A stretch of 64,000 nucleotides of DNA from positions 236,324 to 300,323 of the forward strand of contig CABIXK010000001.1 in the NCBI GenBank assembly GCA_902362705.1, read 5' to 3'. The notes beneath the pieces were generated by a model. The model made no database searches and had not been told where the DNA came from. It worked only from the letters and a program-made list of their open reading frames with translations. This DNA comes from Rikenellaceae bacterium (GTDB lineage: Bacteria; Bacteroidota; Bacteroidia; Bacteroidales; Rikenellaceae). The position numbers and the translations under genes were made by a program. Below are positions 1 to 8,911 of this stretch, piece after piece; the first letter of the stretch is position 1; every line of letters begins with the position of its first letter.

Positions 1-1
1 C

Positions 2-412
2 TTCGGCCCCGTCGAGCGGAGCACGGTCCACTATGCCGCCGAGGGGTGCGTCGCCGGGGCGCTGCAACTCCGGCGCGCCCGCGTGCGCTACCTGCTGAGC
101 ATCGACGCCCGGCATCTGCCCGCGCGCGAGGAGGCCGGGCGCTCGCCCTACCGCTGCATGCGCATCGACGGCGAGGAGTTCGATTTTTCGCAGGGCTTCA
201 CCGACCTGCACACGGAGAGCTACCGCCGCATTCTGGCCGGCGAGGGCTTCGCGCCGACCGAGGCGCGCGCGGCGATCGAGCTGCTCGCCCGCATCCGCGG
301 GGCACAGGCCGAGGGGCTCACGGGCGACTACCACCCCCTGCTGCGCGGCCTCGCGGGCACGCCGCATGCGGTGTCGGATCGCCTAAACACGACGATGACC
401 TATGGAGATTAG
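2..412 (+). CDS. wbpB: Gfo/Idh/MocA-type UDP-sugar 3-oxidase, C-terminal part (WbpB/WlbA-like)
   Basis: Only the last 136 codons are present; the gene enters from the left edge with no start in the window. The C-terminal half carries 'IDGEEFDFSQGFTDLHTESY' followed by a helix ending 'AIELLARIR', the signature tail of WbpB/WlbA, which oxidises C3 of UDP-GlcNAcA so that an amino group can be added there. The next gene is the matching aminotransferase and starts 11 bases before this stop, so the two are translationally coupled. Family assignment comes from the recognised C-terminal motif and from gene order (oxidase, aminotransferase, acetyltransferase). The nucleotide-binding domain lies outside the window and cannot be checked. 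Confidence 0.8.
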   Translation, partial: FGPVERSTVHYAAEGCVAGALQLRRARVRYLLSIDARHLPAREEAGRSPYRCMRIDGEEFDFSQGFTDLHTESYRRILAGEGFAPTEARAAIELLARIRGAQAEGLTGDYHPLLRGLAGTPHAVSDRLNTTMTYGD

Positions 413-1529
413 GATGGTCGACCTGGAGGGTCCCTACGAGCGGATCCGCGACGAGGTGGCTGAAGGGGTGCGCGAGGTCGTGGCCTCGTCGGCATACATC
501 GACGGCCCGGCCGTCGGGGCCTTCGCCCGCGAGCTGGCGACCCGGCTCGGCGTGCGGCACGTGATTCCGTGCGGTAACGGTACCGACGCCCTCACGCTGG
601 CCCTCATGGCCGTCGGGCTGAAGGCGGGCGACGAGGTGATCGTCCCGGCGTTCGCTTATGCGGCGGCCGCGGAGGCGGTGCTGCTGCTGGGCGGCGTGCC
701 CGTGATGGCCGATGTGGACGAGGCGACCTTCAACATCGACCCCGAGAGCGCCCGGCGCTGCGTGACGCCGCGCACGCGGGCGATCATCCCGGTGCATCTG
801 TTCGGGCAGGCGTGCGCGATGGAACCGATCCTCGACCTCGCCCGCGAGTACGGGCTGAGCGTCGTCGAGGACAACGCCCAGTCGCTCGGTGCCGTCTACG
901 CCTTTGCCGACGGGCGCCGCCGCTATGCCGGCACGATGGGCTGCATCGGCTGCACGTCGTTCTTCCCCACCAAAATTCTGGGGTGCATGGGCGACGGCGG
1001 GGCGCTCATCACCGACGACGACCATCTGGCCGGGCGGCTGCGCATGCTGGCCCGCCACGGGCAGGCGGAGCGCTACCGCCACGAGGTGGTGGGGATCAAT
1101 TCGCGCCTGGATACCTTGCAGGCCGTGGTGCTGCGGGCCAAGCTCCCCCGCCTGGACGAATATATCGGGGCGCGCCGCGCGGCCGCGAGCCGCTACACCC
1201 GCCGCCTGGGGGCGATCGGCGCGCTGCACGTGCCGCACGAGGCGCCCTACACGACCCATGTCTACCACCAGTATACGCTCCGCGTGGAGCCCGGCTGCCG
1301 CGACCGGCTGCGCGAGCGGCTCGCCGCGCAGGGCATCCCCACGGCCGTTTACTACCCGTTGTCGCTGACGCAGCAACCGGCCTACGCGCGTGCGTGCGCG
1401 AGCGACGGGCGGCTGGAGGTGGCGCTCCGGCTGCCGCAGTGCGTGCTGTCGCTGCCGATGCACACCGAGCTGACCGAGCGGCAGCAGGAGCGGATCGTTG
1501 CGGCGATCGAACGATTTTTCGAAGAGTGA
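402..1529 (+). CDS. wbpE: DegT/DnrJ/EryC1 PLP aminotransferase (WbpE-like)
   Basis: A 375-residue fold-type I sugar aminotransferase, normal length for the family. 'CGNGTDALTLAL' near residue 57 binds the cofactor phosphate, D157 in 'VVEDNAQ' contacts the pyridine nitrogen, and K191 in 'FFPTKILGCMGDGG' is the Schiff-base lysine. The N-terminal 'MVDLEGPYERIRDEV' is typical of WbpE/WlbC, which transaminates UDP-3-oxo-GlcNAcA. The ATG at 402 overlaps the preceding stop; an in-frame ATG at 414 also gives a family-like start. It sits between the 3-oxidase and the N-acetyltransferase, so it is the middle step of a 2,3-diacetamido-uronic acid pathway. Cytoplasmic enzyme. The exact stereochemistry of the substrate cannot be read from sequence. 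Confidence 0.88.
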   Translation: MEIRMVDLEGPYERIRDEVAEGVREVVASSAYIDGPAVGAFARELATRLGVRHVIPCGNGTDALTLALMAVGLKAGDEVIVPAFAYAAAAEAVLLLGGVPVMADVDEATFNIDPESARRCVTPRTRAIIPVHLFGQACAMEPILDLAREYGLSVVEDNAQSLGAVYAFADGRRRYAGTMGCIGCTSFFPTKILGCMGDGGALITDDDHLAGRLRMLARHGQAERYRHEVVGINSRLDTLQAVVLRAKLPRLDEYIGARRAAASRYTRRLGAIGALHVPHEAPYTTHVYHQYTLRVEPGCRDRLRERLAAQGIPTAVYYPLSLTQQPAYARACASDGRLEVALRLPQCVLSLPMHTELTERQQERIVAAIERFFEE

Positions 1530-1531
1530 AT

Positions 1532-2134
1532 ATGGAAGAGTGCTTCGTACACCCCACGGCCGTCGTGGACGACGGCGCACTGATCGGCCCCGGCACCCGC
1601 ATCTGGCACTTCTGCCACGTGATGGCGGGCGCCTGCCTGGGGGCGGGCTGCAACCTGGGGCAGAACGTGATGATCGCCCCGGGAGTGACGCTGGGGCGCA
1701 ACGTGAAGATACAGAACAACGTGTCGGTCTACTCGGGCGTCGTCTGCGAGGACGACGTCTTCCTGGGCCCCTCGTGCGTCTTCACCAACGTGCGCAATCC
1801 GCGGGCGGCCGTGTCGCGCCGGGGCGAGTACCTCCCCACCGTCGTGCGGCGCGGCGCCACTGTCGGGGCCAATGCCACGGTGGTGTGCGGCGTCGAGATC
1901 GGCGAGTATGCCTTCGTAGGAGCGGGTGCCGTGGTGACGCGGAGCGTGCCGGCATATGCGCTCGTCGTGGGCGCGCCCGCCCGGCAGATCGGGTGGATGA
2001 GCCGCCGCGGCTGCCGGCTGGAGTTCGACGGCGAGGGGCGCGCCGCGTGCAGCGAGTCGGGCGAGGTGTATACGCTGCAAAACAATGAGGTTCAAATAAT
2101 TGAATATCCGTATGATAATGGGGGGGGGAGATAG
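1532..2134 (+). CDS. wbpD: Hexapeptide-repeat N-acetyltransferase (WbpD/WlbB-like)
   Basis: A 200-residue left-handed beta-helix acetyltransferase. Hexapeptide repeats run from about residue 8 to 150, with WbpD-type blocks 'LGQNVMIAPG', 'NVKIQNNVSVY', 'LGPSCVFTNVRNPR' and 'GANATVVCGVEIGEYAFVGA'. WbpD/WlbB acetylates the 3-amino group of UDP-GlcNAc(3NH2)A using acetyl-CoA, probably as a trimer. The ATG is 2 bases after the upstream stop. After the repeats there is a short tail ending in glycines that are encoded by a G9 tract (2120-2128). The reading frame overlaps the start of the downstream dehydrogenase by about 20 bases, so any length change in the tract alters this C-terminus and also the start of the next gene. 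Confidence 0.88.
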   Translation: MEECFVHPTAVVDDGALIGPGTRIWHFCHVMAGACLGAGCNLGQNVMIAPGVTLGRNVKIQNNVSVYSGVVCEDDVFLGPSCVFTNVRNPRAAVSRRGEYLPTVVRRGATVGANATVVCGVEIGEYAFVGAGAVVTRSVPAYALVVGAPARQIGWMSRRGCRLEFDGEGRAACSESGEVYTLQNNEVQIIEYPYDNGGGR

Positions 2135-3398
2135 TCCCGTGCTGGCCGTCCTCGGCCTGGGCTATGTCGGGCTGCCGCTGGCGCTCGGCTTTGCCCGTCG
2201 TTTCCGTGTGGTGGCTTTCGACATCGATCCCGAGCGCGTGGCCCGGCTGCGGGCCGGCGTCGATGCGTCGGGCGCCCTCGAAGACGACGGCGCTGCGGGG
2301 TGCGACATCCTCTTCACCTCGTGCGAGGAGGAGCTCGTCCAGGCCGATGTCTACATCGTCGCCGTGCCCACGCCGGTCGACGTCGACCGCCGCCCCGACC
2401 TCTCGCCCCTCGACGCGGCCACGCGCACGGTGGGCCGCTGCCTCCGCTGCGGCGACTGCGTGGTCTTCGAGTCGACGGTCTACCCCGGGTGCACGGAGGA
2501 GCGGTGCGTGCCGCTGCTCGAGAGCCTCTCGGGGCTGAAAGCGGGCCGCGACTTCAAGGTGGGCTATTCGCCCGAGCGGATCAACCCGGGCGACGCGGAG
2601 CACACCTTCGCCCGCACGGTGAAGATCGTGTCGGGGTGCGACGACGAGGCGCTCGACGCCGTGGCGTCGCTCTATGGGCAGGTGGTCGAGGCGGGCGTCC
2701 ACCGCGCACCGTCGATTCGCGTGGCCGAGGCGGCCAAGATGCTCGAGAACGTGCAGCGCGACGCCAACATCGCACTGGTCAACGAGTGCGCCATGCTCTT
2801 CAGGCGGATGGGGATCGACCCGATCGAGACGCTGGAGGCCGCCGCCACGAAGTGGAACTTCATGAAGGTCATGCCGGGGCTGGTCGGGGGCCACTGCATC
2901 GGCGTGGACCCCTACTACCTCCTCGACAAGGCGGCCGAGCTGCACATCGACGCGCCGGTCGTGCGCGCATGCCGCGAGGTCAACGAGGGGATGGCCGGCC
3001 ATGTCGCCGGGGCACTGGTCGGCGAGCTGCTCGCCGCGGGACGGACGCTCCATGAGTGCCGGGCGCTGGTGCTGGGGATCACCTACAAGGAGAACGTCGC
3101 CGACTGCCGCAACTCGAAGTCGGCCGAGCTGGTGCGCGAGCTGGCGCGGGCCGGTCTGGAGGTCGATGCGGCGGACCCGTGCGCCGATCCGAGGCGCGTG
3201 AGGGAGCTGTGCGGCATCCGTCTGGCGCCGGTGCTGCGTCCGCCCTACGATCTGATCGTGGTGGCGGTGGCCCACGACGCCTACCGCGCGCTCGACGAGC
3301 AGTGGTTCCGTTCCGTCGCCCGGCCCGACGCCCTGCTGGCCGATCTGAAATCGATCTATCGTCATAAAATAGGTGGGCTCCGCTACTGGAGCCTCTGA
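2112..3398 (+). CDS. UDP-N-acetylhexosamine 6-dehydrogenase (TviB/WbpO class)
   Basis: A 428-residue UDP-glucose/GDP-mannose dehydrogenase family protein. The N-terminal Rossmann domain opens with 'VLGLGYVGLPLALGFA'; the central domain carries the catalytic cysteine (about C262) in 'GGHCIGVDPYYL'; the C-terminal UDP-binding domain has 'GITYKENVADCRNSK'. The 'GVDPYYL' form is typical of TviB/WbpO enzymes rather than WbpA ('PIDPFYL'), so UDP-GlcNAc and UDP-GalNAc are both possible substrates. It makes the UDP-HexNAcA used by the three upstream genes. Start choice is uncertain: ATG 2112 or 2118, or a TTG at 2100. All of these lie upstream of or at a G9 tract, which must be the right length for them to be in frame. 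GTG 2139 is the first in-frame start after the tract. Confidence 0.87.
   Translation: MIMGGGDSPVLAVLGLGYVGLPLALGFARRFRVVAFDIDPERVARLRAGVDASGALEDDGAAGCDILFTSCEEELVQADVYIVAVPTPVDVDRRPDLSPLDAATRTVGRCLRCGDCVVFESTVYPGCTEERCVPLLESLSGLKAGRDFKVGYSPERINPGDAEHTFARTVKIVSGCDDEALDAVASLYGQVVEAGVHRAPSIRVAEAAKMLENVQRDANIALVNECAMLFRRMGIDPIETLEAAATKWNFMKVMPGLVGGHCIGVDPYYLLDKAAELHIDAPVVRACREVNEGMAGHVAGALVGELLAAGRTLHECRALVLGITYKENVADCRNSKSAELVRELARAGLEVDAADPCADPRRVRELCGIRLAPVLRPPYDLIVVAVAHDAYRALDEQWFRSVARPDALLADLKSIYRHKIGGLRYWSL
2120..2128. repeat. G9 homopolymer in a gene overlap
   Basis: Nine consecutive G residues lie inside the overlap between the acetyltransferase end and the dehydrogenase start. Outside this tract and the C10 tract at 39373, I saw no G or C run longer than 7 in the window. 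Both genes are read through it in different frames. Homopolymers of this length are known to slip during replication in other bacteria; slippage here would be inference. Confidence 0.85.
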
Positions 3399-3403
3399 CG
3401 GGC

Positions 3404-4933
3404 ATGGGTATGGAGCAGCGGTCGAGCAAAACGCTTCAGGCCCTCTGGCTCGTCACGGGCAACCTTTGCTCGCTGCTCTTCGGGCTGGGCTCGATGGCCG
3501 TGCTGGGGCGTTATCTTACGACGGAGCAGTACGGCACCTACCGGCAAGTACTCTACGTCTACCAGACGCTGCTCATCCTCTTTTCGCTCGGCATGCCCCG
3601 GGCCTACTCCTATTTTCTGGTGCGCATGCCCGTCGAGGAGGGGCGCTCCTTCGTCGCGAAGATGCGGCGCATGTTTCTCGGACTGGGCGCGGGGTTCGCC
3701 GTGCTGCTCTATGCCGGGGCCGGGGGCGTGGCGCAGGTGCTGGAGAATCCGGCGCTGGCGCCGGCGCTGCGCATCTTCGCGCCTACCCCGCTGCTGCTCA
3801 TGCCCGTGCTGGGCATCGAGTCGCTGCTGGTCGCGCTCGACCGTGCGCGGCTCAACGCGCTCTACGTGCTGTTCAACCGCCTGACGACCGCCGTCGGCGT
3901 GCTGCTGCCCGTGGTGGCCCGGGACATGGGCGTCGAGGGGGCCGTGGGCGGGTTCGTCGCCGCGGGGCTGGTCAACTTCGCCGTCGGCTCTTGGGTTGAG
4001 CGGCTTCCGTTCCGCCGCGCCGCGCGCCGGCCGACCCGCGTTTCGGTGCGGGAGATCCTCGCCTTCTCGTTCCCGCTCTTCACTGCTGGTCTGTGGGGCT
4101 TCGTCATCCTGTCGGTGAGCCCCTTCTTCGTCGGGCGCTACCTGGGTGCAGAGGCCTTTGCGCAGTATGCCAACGGGTATGTCGAACTGCCCGTCGCCGC
4201 GTGGATCGTGGGGGCGACTTCGACGGTGCTGCTGCCCCTCTTTTCGCGCATGCGGCACGAGGGCGTCGGCAGCCGGGAGATCGTCGACGTGTGGAGTCGC
4301 GCGATTCTCAAGTCGGCCAAGATCATCTATCCGCTCTCGATCTTCTGCTGCGTCTATGCCCTCCCGATCGTGGAGCGTGTCTATGGCCCGGAGTATCGGC
4401 AGGCGGCGCTCCTCCTGCAAATCATCACGCCGGTCAACCTGTTGCGCGTGGTGCCCTACTCGCCCGTACTCTTCGCGTTGGGACGCGGCCGCGACTTCTC
4501 GCGGGCGCACTTCATCACGGCGCTGGCGCTCATCGCCGGGGAGGCGTGCTGCGTGCGGTGGTTTCCATTGACCGCAGCCATCGCCGTCGTTCAGACACTC
4601 TGCACGGCGGGGTGCCTCGTGGCGCTGATGGTGGCCCTCCACCGGGCCGTGGCTGTCGGCTGGCGGCAGCTGCTCCCCGCCGCGGCGCTGTCGAAGCTGC
4701 TGTTGCTTTCGGCCGTTGCCTCGGGGGCGAGCCGCCTGGCGGTGGGGAGCGTCGGAAGCTGGAACGGGCTTGCCGGGGCTTTTCTGCTCGCTGCGGCGCT
4801 CTATGCGGTGTTGTGCGCGCTGTGCGGCGTCGGCTATACCAACCTGCTGCAACCGCTGCTCGGCTCCGAAGGGGCGCTGTCGCGCTGTGGGGGCGTCGTC
4901 GGACGGGCCGTGTCGCGTGTCATGAATAAATAG
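3404..4933 (+). CDS. Polysaccharide flippase, Wzx/MVF superfamily
   Basis: A 509-residue, strongly hydrophobic protein with about 12-14 predicted membrane segments. It begins 'TLQALWLVTGNLCSLLFGLG' and continues 'LGRYLTTEQYGTYRQVL', the typical opening of O-antigen/capsule unit flippases of the MATE/MOP fold. Such proteins move undecaprenyl-linked repeat units across the inner membrane. It starts 6 bases after the dehydrogenase stop (ATG 3404, or ATG 3410) and is followed by a glycosyltransferase, so it belongs to the same polysaccharide operon. No Wzy polymerase or chain-length regulator is visible in the window, so whether this is capsule, O-antigen or exopolysaccharide is open. Confidence 0.85.
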   Translation: MGMEQRSSKTLQALWLVTGNLCSLLFGLGSMAVLGRYLTTEQYGTYRQVLYVYQTLLILFSLGMPRAYSYFLVRMPVEEGRSFVAKMRRMFLGLGAGFAVLLYAGAGGVAQVLENPALAPALRIFAPTPLLLMPVLGIESLLVALDRARLNALYVLFNRLTTAVGVLLPVVARDMGVEGAVGGFVAAGLVNFAVGSWVERLPFRRAARRPTRVSVREILAFSFPLFTAGLWGFVILSVSPFFVGRYLGAEAFAQYANGYVELPVAAWIVGATSTVLLPLFSRMRHEGVGSREIVDVWSRAILKSAKIIYPLSIFCCVYALPIVERVYGPEYRQAALLLQIITPVNLLRVVPYSPVLFALGRGRDFSRAHFITALALIAGEACCVRWFPLTAAIAVVQTLCTAGCLVALMVALHRAVAVGWRQLLPAAALSKLLLLSAVASGASRLAVGSVGSWNGLAGAFLLAAALYAVLCALCGVGYTNLLQPLLGSEGALSRCGGVVGRAVSRVMNK

Positions 4934-4940
4934 TTTTGGT

Positions 4941-6137
4941 ATGAACATATTGATCGTCAGTCCTTTTTTCTCTCCGAATATTCAAATCGCATCGTTTCGC
5001 ATCGACGCTTTCGCCCGCTATTTCCGCGAAGCCGGTCATACGGTAACGGTGATTACCATAGGGGAACGCGATGAAACGGTGACGCGATACGGATGCACGG
5101 TGCATTATCTGAGGGATTGGGCCGGGAACTTGTCCGGCAGCGATGCCCGAAAGCGGTTTGTCGGTCCGTTGAGACTGATGCTGATGCGGATGCAGTTCCT
5201 TTGTTCGCTCGATTGGCGGGCGCTGTGGCGGCGGCGTGCGTGTGCGAAGGCTCGCGAGCTGCTCGACCGCGAGCCAGCCGATGTGCTTCTCACCTCCTAT
5301 AGCCCGTTGGCTCCGCATATGATCGCCCTGCGGTTGCGCAAGAAGGGATATAAGTTCCATTGGGTCGCCGACATGCGCGACGAGATGTCGGACCATCCCC
5401 ACCACTCTCTGCATATCGCCCGCCGCCTGCGACGGGTGGAGCGGATCGTACTTCGCGAGGCCGATCTGGTCACGACGGTCTCCCGGCCATTGGTCGACCA
5501 GTTCCGCCGGCTGTGCGGTCACGATCGTTTTCTGGAGGTGAGGAACGGCTACGACTACGAGGAGGTGCGCGACGCGTCGTTCCAGCCGCGCTTCACGCTG
5601 GGATACGTCGGCCGGTTTTACTGGGAGAGCCGCCCCGACAATCTTTTCGAGGTGCTGGCGGAGATGAAGCGGCGCGGCGAGATCCCGTCTGATTTCCGCT
5701 TCAGGATCGTGGGCAACCACCTGCGTCTGGTCGTCCCCGAGGCGATCCGCGACAATGTGGAGCAGGAGGCCGAGGTGCCGCACGACGAGGCGCTGGCCAT
5801 CCTGCGGCAGCTCGACGTGCTGGTCATGATCCACCCCACCGGCCGGCGGGGCGTCTATACGGGTAAGGTGTTCGACTACCTGGCCTCCAACAAGCCCATT
5901 CTGGCGCTCTTCGACCCCCGCGACGTCGTCGCCGATCTGTTGGCCGAGACCCGCGCGGGCTTCGTCGCCGACAACGACGATCGGGAGGGAGTCCGGCGGA
6001 AGATACTGGAGTGCCACCGTCTGTGGCGCGACCGCGAGGTGCTGCCCCGCGACTGGGAGAAGATCCGGCAGTACAGGCGCAAAAACCAGGTGGGCATCCT
6101 GTTGAAGCATCTTGAAGCGACGCTCCGGCGCCACTGA
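4941..6137 (+). CDS. Glycosyltransferase family 4-like (GT-B fold)
   Basis: A 398-residue GT-B glycosyltransferase. The N-terminal domain starts 'MNILIVSPFFSPNIQIASFR' (acceptor-binding Rossmann fold); the C-terminal domain has 'FTLGYVGRFYWESRPDNLFE' and a late 'GVYTGKVFDYLASNKPILAL' block matching the donor-binding region of GT4 enzymes. It lies 7 bases after the flippase and ends the polysaccharide operon before a strong hairpin (6327-6360). The first ~150 bases are less GC-rich than the neighbours, as often seen in exchangeable glycosyltransferase genes. Donor and acceptor sugars cannot be assigned. Confidence 0.83.
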   Translation: MNILIVSPFFSPNIQIASFRIDAFARYFREAGHTVTVITIGERDETVTRYGCTVHYLRDWAGNLSGSDARKRFVGPLRLMLMRMQFLCSLDWRALWRRRACAKARELLDREPADVLLTSYSPLAPHMIALRLRKKGYKFHWVADMRDEMSDHPHHSLHIARRLRRVERIVLREADLVTTVSRPLVDQFRRLCGHDRFLEVRNGYDYEEVRDASFQPRFTLGYVGRFYWESRPDNLFEVLAEMKRRGEIPSDFRFRIVGNHLRLVVPEAIRDNVEQEAEVPHDEALAILRQLDVLVMIHPTGRRGVYTGKVFDYLASNKPILALFDPRDVVADLLAETRAGFVADNDDREGVRRKILECHRLWRDREVLPRDWEKIRQYRRKNQVGILLKHLEATLRRH

Positions 6138-6326
6138 CGGCAGGCTTTCCGGCACGCGGCCGCGCTATCGCTCCTCCGTGCGGCCGTAGTCCGAGGGGAG
6201 GATCGCCATATTGCGGACCGTTTTCCGCATCGAGGGGCTGAAACCCTCCGCGGTGTCGATTCGCTATGCGCGGACGCCGGGCGCAGTGAAGCGCGTGCTT
6301 TTCATGTCGGGAGCGGATGAGTTGAG

Positions 6327-6360
6327 AATCCCCGGATCGGCTTTGGCCGGTCCGGGGATT
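6327..6360. terminator. Hairpin between convergent genes
   Basis: A 15-bp stem with one G-T pair and a 4-base loop (TTTG) lies between the glycosyltransferase (+) and the S1/P1 nuclease (-). It lacks a clear T-run on either side, so it may act as a weak bidirectional terminator or a 3'-end stabiliser. The rest of 6138-6387 holds no gene that I can support. Confidence 0.6.
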
Positions 6361-6387
6361 GTCGTGTCGTGCGCAGCTGCGCGTGTT

Positions 6388-7158
6388 TTAGCGGTAGATC
6401 TCGTTCAGCAGGCGAGCCAGGCGCAGGCCGCCGCGCAGGAACTGCTGCTCGATGACGGGCGCTTGTGCTGCTATGTAGTCGTAGGACAGTTTGGCGCCCT
6501 CGGGCGTCTCGGCGTAGATCTTTTCGCAGATGGCGTGCGTCTGGGCGATCCAGTCGGCGGGGGTGCCGGCCTGCACGGCGGCGACCTCCTCCTCCGACAG
6601 ACGGTCGATCTGCTGCTGCCACTCGGTGTAGCTCCACTTGTGGGCCGCCTCCACGAGCGACGAGTCCCACACCGAGTGGAGGTTGGTGCGCGTGGAGAAG
6701 AAGAGCACCGGGCGCCGGTTGCCGCCGCGGTCGGAGAGCCTGCCGGCGTGCATCGGGCAGTGCATGTCGCCCACCAGATGGATCAGCATGCGGAGGCTCG
6801 TTTCCTCCTCCTCGGGCGATAGACCGCCCTGCGCGAGCTTGTCGCGGAGCGCCGTGACTGCCGTCAGCACGTCGCCGTCGGCGCACTTGGGCATGGTCTC
6901 GATCGTGTGGCCCTCGTCGACGTTCAGGTAGTGCCACGTCTTGGTGTAGGCGTATTCGGGGGTATGGCTGGCGTTGTCGAGCCAGTTGGAGTAGTAGACG
7001 GGCGAGTGGCCGCGCAGCACGCGGTCGACCGCGCGGGCAGCCTTGCGCGTGAGGTGGTTTTCTGCGATGTAGGCCGTCACGTCGTGGCCCTTCTGCCCCC
7101 AGGCGAGCGCGTCGAGGGCCCAGACGAGGCAGAGCAGGATGAAGAGTGCTTTTTTCAT
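6388..7158 (-). CDS. S1/P1-family zinc nuclease
   Basis: A 256-residue secreted or periplasmic nuclease. The signal peptide (about residues 1-19) ends so that the mature protein begins 'WGQKGH', which supplies the N-terminal Trp and the first His of the trinuclear zinc site. Further ligands are visible in 'LIHLVGDMHCPMHAG' (HxxxDxHxPxH type) and in 'HSVWDSSLVE'. The family hydrolyses single-stranded DNA/RNA and 3'-nucleotides. The start is the ATG at 7158, which gives a clean signal peptide; longer in-frame openings upstream run into rho sequence on the same strand. It lies 17 bases downstream of rho and may be co-transcribed with it. Confidence 0.9.
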   Translation of the reverse strand: MKKALFILLCLVWALDALAWGQKGHDVTAYIAENHLTRKAARAVDRVLRGHSPVYYSNWLDNASHTPEYAYTKTWHYLNVDEGHTIETMPKCADGDVLTAVTALRDKLAQGGLSPEEEETSLRMLIHLVGDMHCPMHAGRLSDRGGNRRPVLFFSTRTNLHSVWDSSLVEAAHKWSYTEWQQQIDRLSEEEVAAVQAGTPADWIAQTHAICEKIYAETPEGAKLSYDYIAAQAPVIEQQFLRGGLRLARLLNEIYR

Positions 7159-7175
7159 CGGTCGGTGTTGGTTTT

Positions 7176-8732
7176 TTAGTGGTTCATGGTGGCGAGGAAC
7201 TCCTCGTTGGTCTCCGTGAGTCCCATCTGCTTCTGGAGAAACTCCATCGCCTCGACGGGGGTCATGTCCGAGAGGTATTTGCGCAGGATCCACGTGCGGT
7301 TCATCACCTCGCGCGGCAGCAGCAGGTCTTCGCGGCGCGTGCCCGAGGCGATGACGTCGACGGCCGGGTAGACGCGCTTGTTGGCCAGCTTGCGGTCGAG
7401 CTGGAGCTCCATGTTGCCCGTGCCCTTGAACTCCTCGAAGATCACCTCGTCCATCTTCGATCCGGTGTCGATGAGCGCCGTGGCGATGATCGTCAGCGAC
7501 CCCTTCTCCTCGGTGTTGCGCGCCGCGCCGAAGAAGCGCTTGGGCTTGTGGAGCGCGTTGGCGTCGACGCCGCCCGAGAGCACCTTGCCCGAGGCGGGCT
7601 GCACCGAGTTGTAGGCGCGCGCCAGGCGGGTGATCGAGTCGAGGAAGATCACCACGTCGTGGCCGCACTCGACCATGCGCTTGGCCTTCTCGAGCACCAT
7701 CTCGGCCACCTTGACGTGGCGCGACGCCTGCTCGTCGAAGGTCGAGGCCACGACCTCGGCCTTGGAGTTGCGGGCCATCTCGGTCACCTCCTCGGGGCGC
7801 TCGTCGATGAGCAGCACGATGATGTAGGCCTCAGGATGGTTGTCGGCGATGGCGTTGATGATCGACTGCATGAGCATCGTCTTACCCGTCTTGGGTTGGG
7901 CGACGATCAGCGCGCGCTGGCCCTTGCCGATGGGGGCGAACAGGTCGACGATGCGCGTCGAGAGGTTGTTGTGGCCGTTGCCCGTCAGGCGGAACTTCTC
8001 GTTGGGGAAGAGCGGCGTCATGAACTCGAACTGCACGCGGTCGCGGATATGCTCGGGCGCCAGTCCGTTGATCTCGTTGACGCGCACCAGCGGGAAATAT
8101 TTCTCCCCCTCGCGCGGCGGGCGGATCGTGCCGCTTACCGTGTCGCCTGCCTTCAGGCCGAAGAGCTTGATCTGCGAGGGCGAGACGTAGACGTCGTCGG
8201 GCGAATTGAGGTAGTTATAGTCGGCCGAGCGGAGGAAGCCGTAGCCGTCGGGCATCACCTCGAGCACTCCCTCGCCGGCGATCTCGCCCGCGAAGTCGTC
8301 CTTGGTGATCACCTCGTCGTCGAGCGACGGAGCCGTTTCTGCCCGGGGCTGCTGCGCCGGTTCGGCGGCAGCGGCTGCGGTCGCCGCCTCGGCCTGAAGC
8401 AGGGCCTTGGGTTTGCGGCCGCGGCGCTTGGGTTGCGGGGCCTCGGGCTGCGGGGCCGCCGCAGCGCTTTCGGGCGCTGCGGCGGGGGCGGCAGGCTGGG
8501 GCTCCTCCTCGGTGCGGGCCATGCGGGGACGCCGGCCGCGGGGCTTGGCCTCGGCGGGCTGGTCGCTCTCCGCAGCGGCGGGCTGAGGTGCCGAGGGGCT
8601 CTGCTGCGAGGCGCCGACGATCTTGTCGATCAGATCGCGCTTCTTGACCATGATATTGCGGATGCCGAGCGCTTTGGCGATTTCGCGCAGCTGGACCAGG
8701 CTTTTCCCTTCGAGGGCTTTGCTGTCTTGCAT
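7176..8732 (-). CDS. rho: Transcription termination factor Rho with long disordered insert
   Basis: A 518-residue Rho, about 100 residues longer than E. coli Rho (419). Residues 11-38 ('[14 protein letters not shown]') are the Rho N domain. Residues ~42-135 are an Ala/Pro/Glu-rich low-complexity insert with basic patches 'RGRRPR' and 'KRRGRKPKA'. The RNA-binding cold-shock domain follows ('[16 protein letters not shown]'), then the RecA-like ATPase with Walker A 'QPKTGKTM' (about 279-286) and Walker B 'VVIFLDSIT'. Rho is a hexameric RNA helicase that ends transcription. A disordered insert at this place is known in Bacteroides Rho. I chose ATG 8732 because it fits the family N-terminus; an in-frame ATG lies further upstream at about 8768. 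Confidence 0.96.
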   Translation of the reverse strand: MQDSKALEGKSLVQLREIAKALGIRNIMVKKRDLIDKIVGASQQSPSAPQPAAAESDQPAEAKPRGRRPRMARTEEEPQPAAPAAAPESAAAAPQPEAPQPKRRGRKPKALLQAEAATAAAAAEPAQQPRAETAPSLDDEVITKDDFAGEIAGEGVLEVMPDGYGFLRSADYNYLNSPDDVYVSPSQIKLFGLKAGDTVSGTIRPPREGEKYFPLVRVNEINGLAPEHIRDRVQFEFMTPLFPNEKFRLTGNGHNNLSTRIVDLFAPIGKGQRALIVAQPKTGKTMLMQSIINAIADNHPEAYIIVLLIDERPEEVTEMARNSKAEVVASTFDEQASRHVKVAEMVLEKAKRMVECGHDVVIFLDSITRLARAYNSVQPASGKVLSGGVDANALHKPKRFFGAARNTEEKGSLTIIATALIDTGSKMDEVIFEEFKGTGNMELQLDRKLANKRVYPAVDVIASGTRREDLLLPREVMNRTWILRKYLSDMTPVEAMEFLQKQMGLTETNEEFLATMNH

Positions 8733-8805
8733 AAATGGGGTCGAATATGTACGGTGTGATGGTTTCATGGCCGGAGCGGACGCCCCGAACGGTGGAATAC
8801 GCCTG

Positions 8806-8835
8806 CAAAGATAGTGCATTATTTCGAATTTCAAA
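8806..8835 (-). promoter_or_regulatory. rho promoter
   Basis: On the minus strand TATCTTTG (8806-8813) matches the Bacteroidetes -7 consensus TAnnTTTG. TTTG (8832-8835) lies 18 bases upstream as the -33 element. Predicted transcription start is about 8799, giving a 5' leader of about 65 bases before the rho ATG. Confidence 0.75.
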
Positions 8836-8911
8836 ACGCGATCCCCTCTTTTGCGGGCTTCGTTATGGGCGCGTGGCGCCGCGACGGGCCGAAAAATACC
8901 GAAAGGTCGGG

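Noticed and set aside
318..1580. A 420-codon minus-strand frame opposite the aminotransferase
   Set aside because: Antisense shadow with low-complexity Arg/His content and no promoter or family resemblance.
6211..6822. Plus-strand frame of ~200 codons after the glycosyltransferase
   Set aside because: It crosses the 6327-6360 hairpin and is antisense to the S1/P1 nuclease; no family resemblance.
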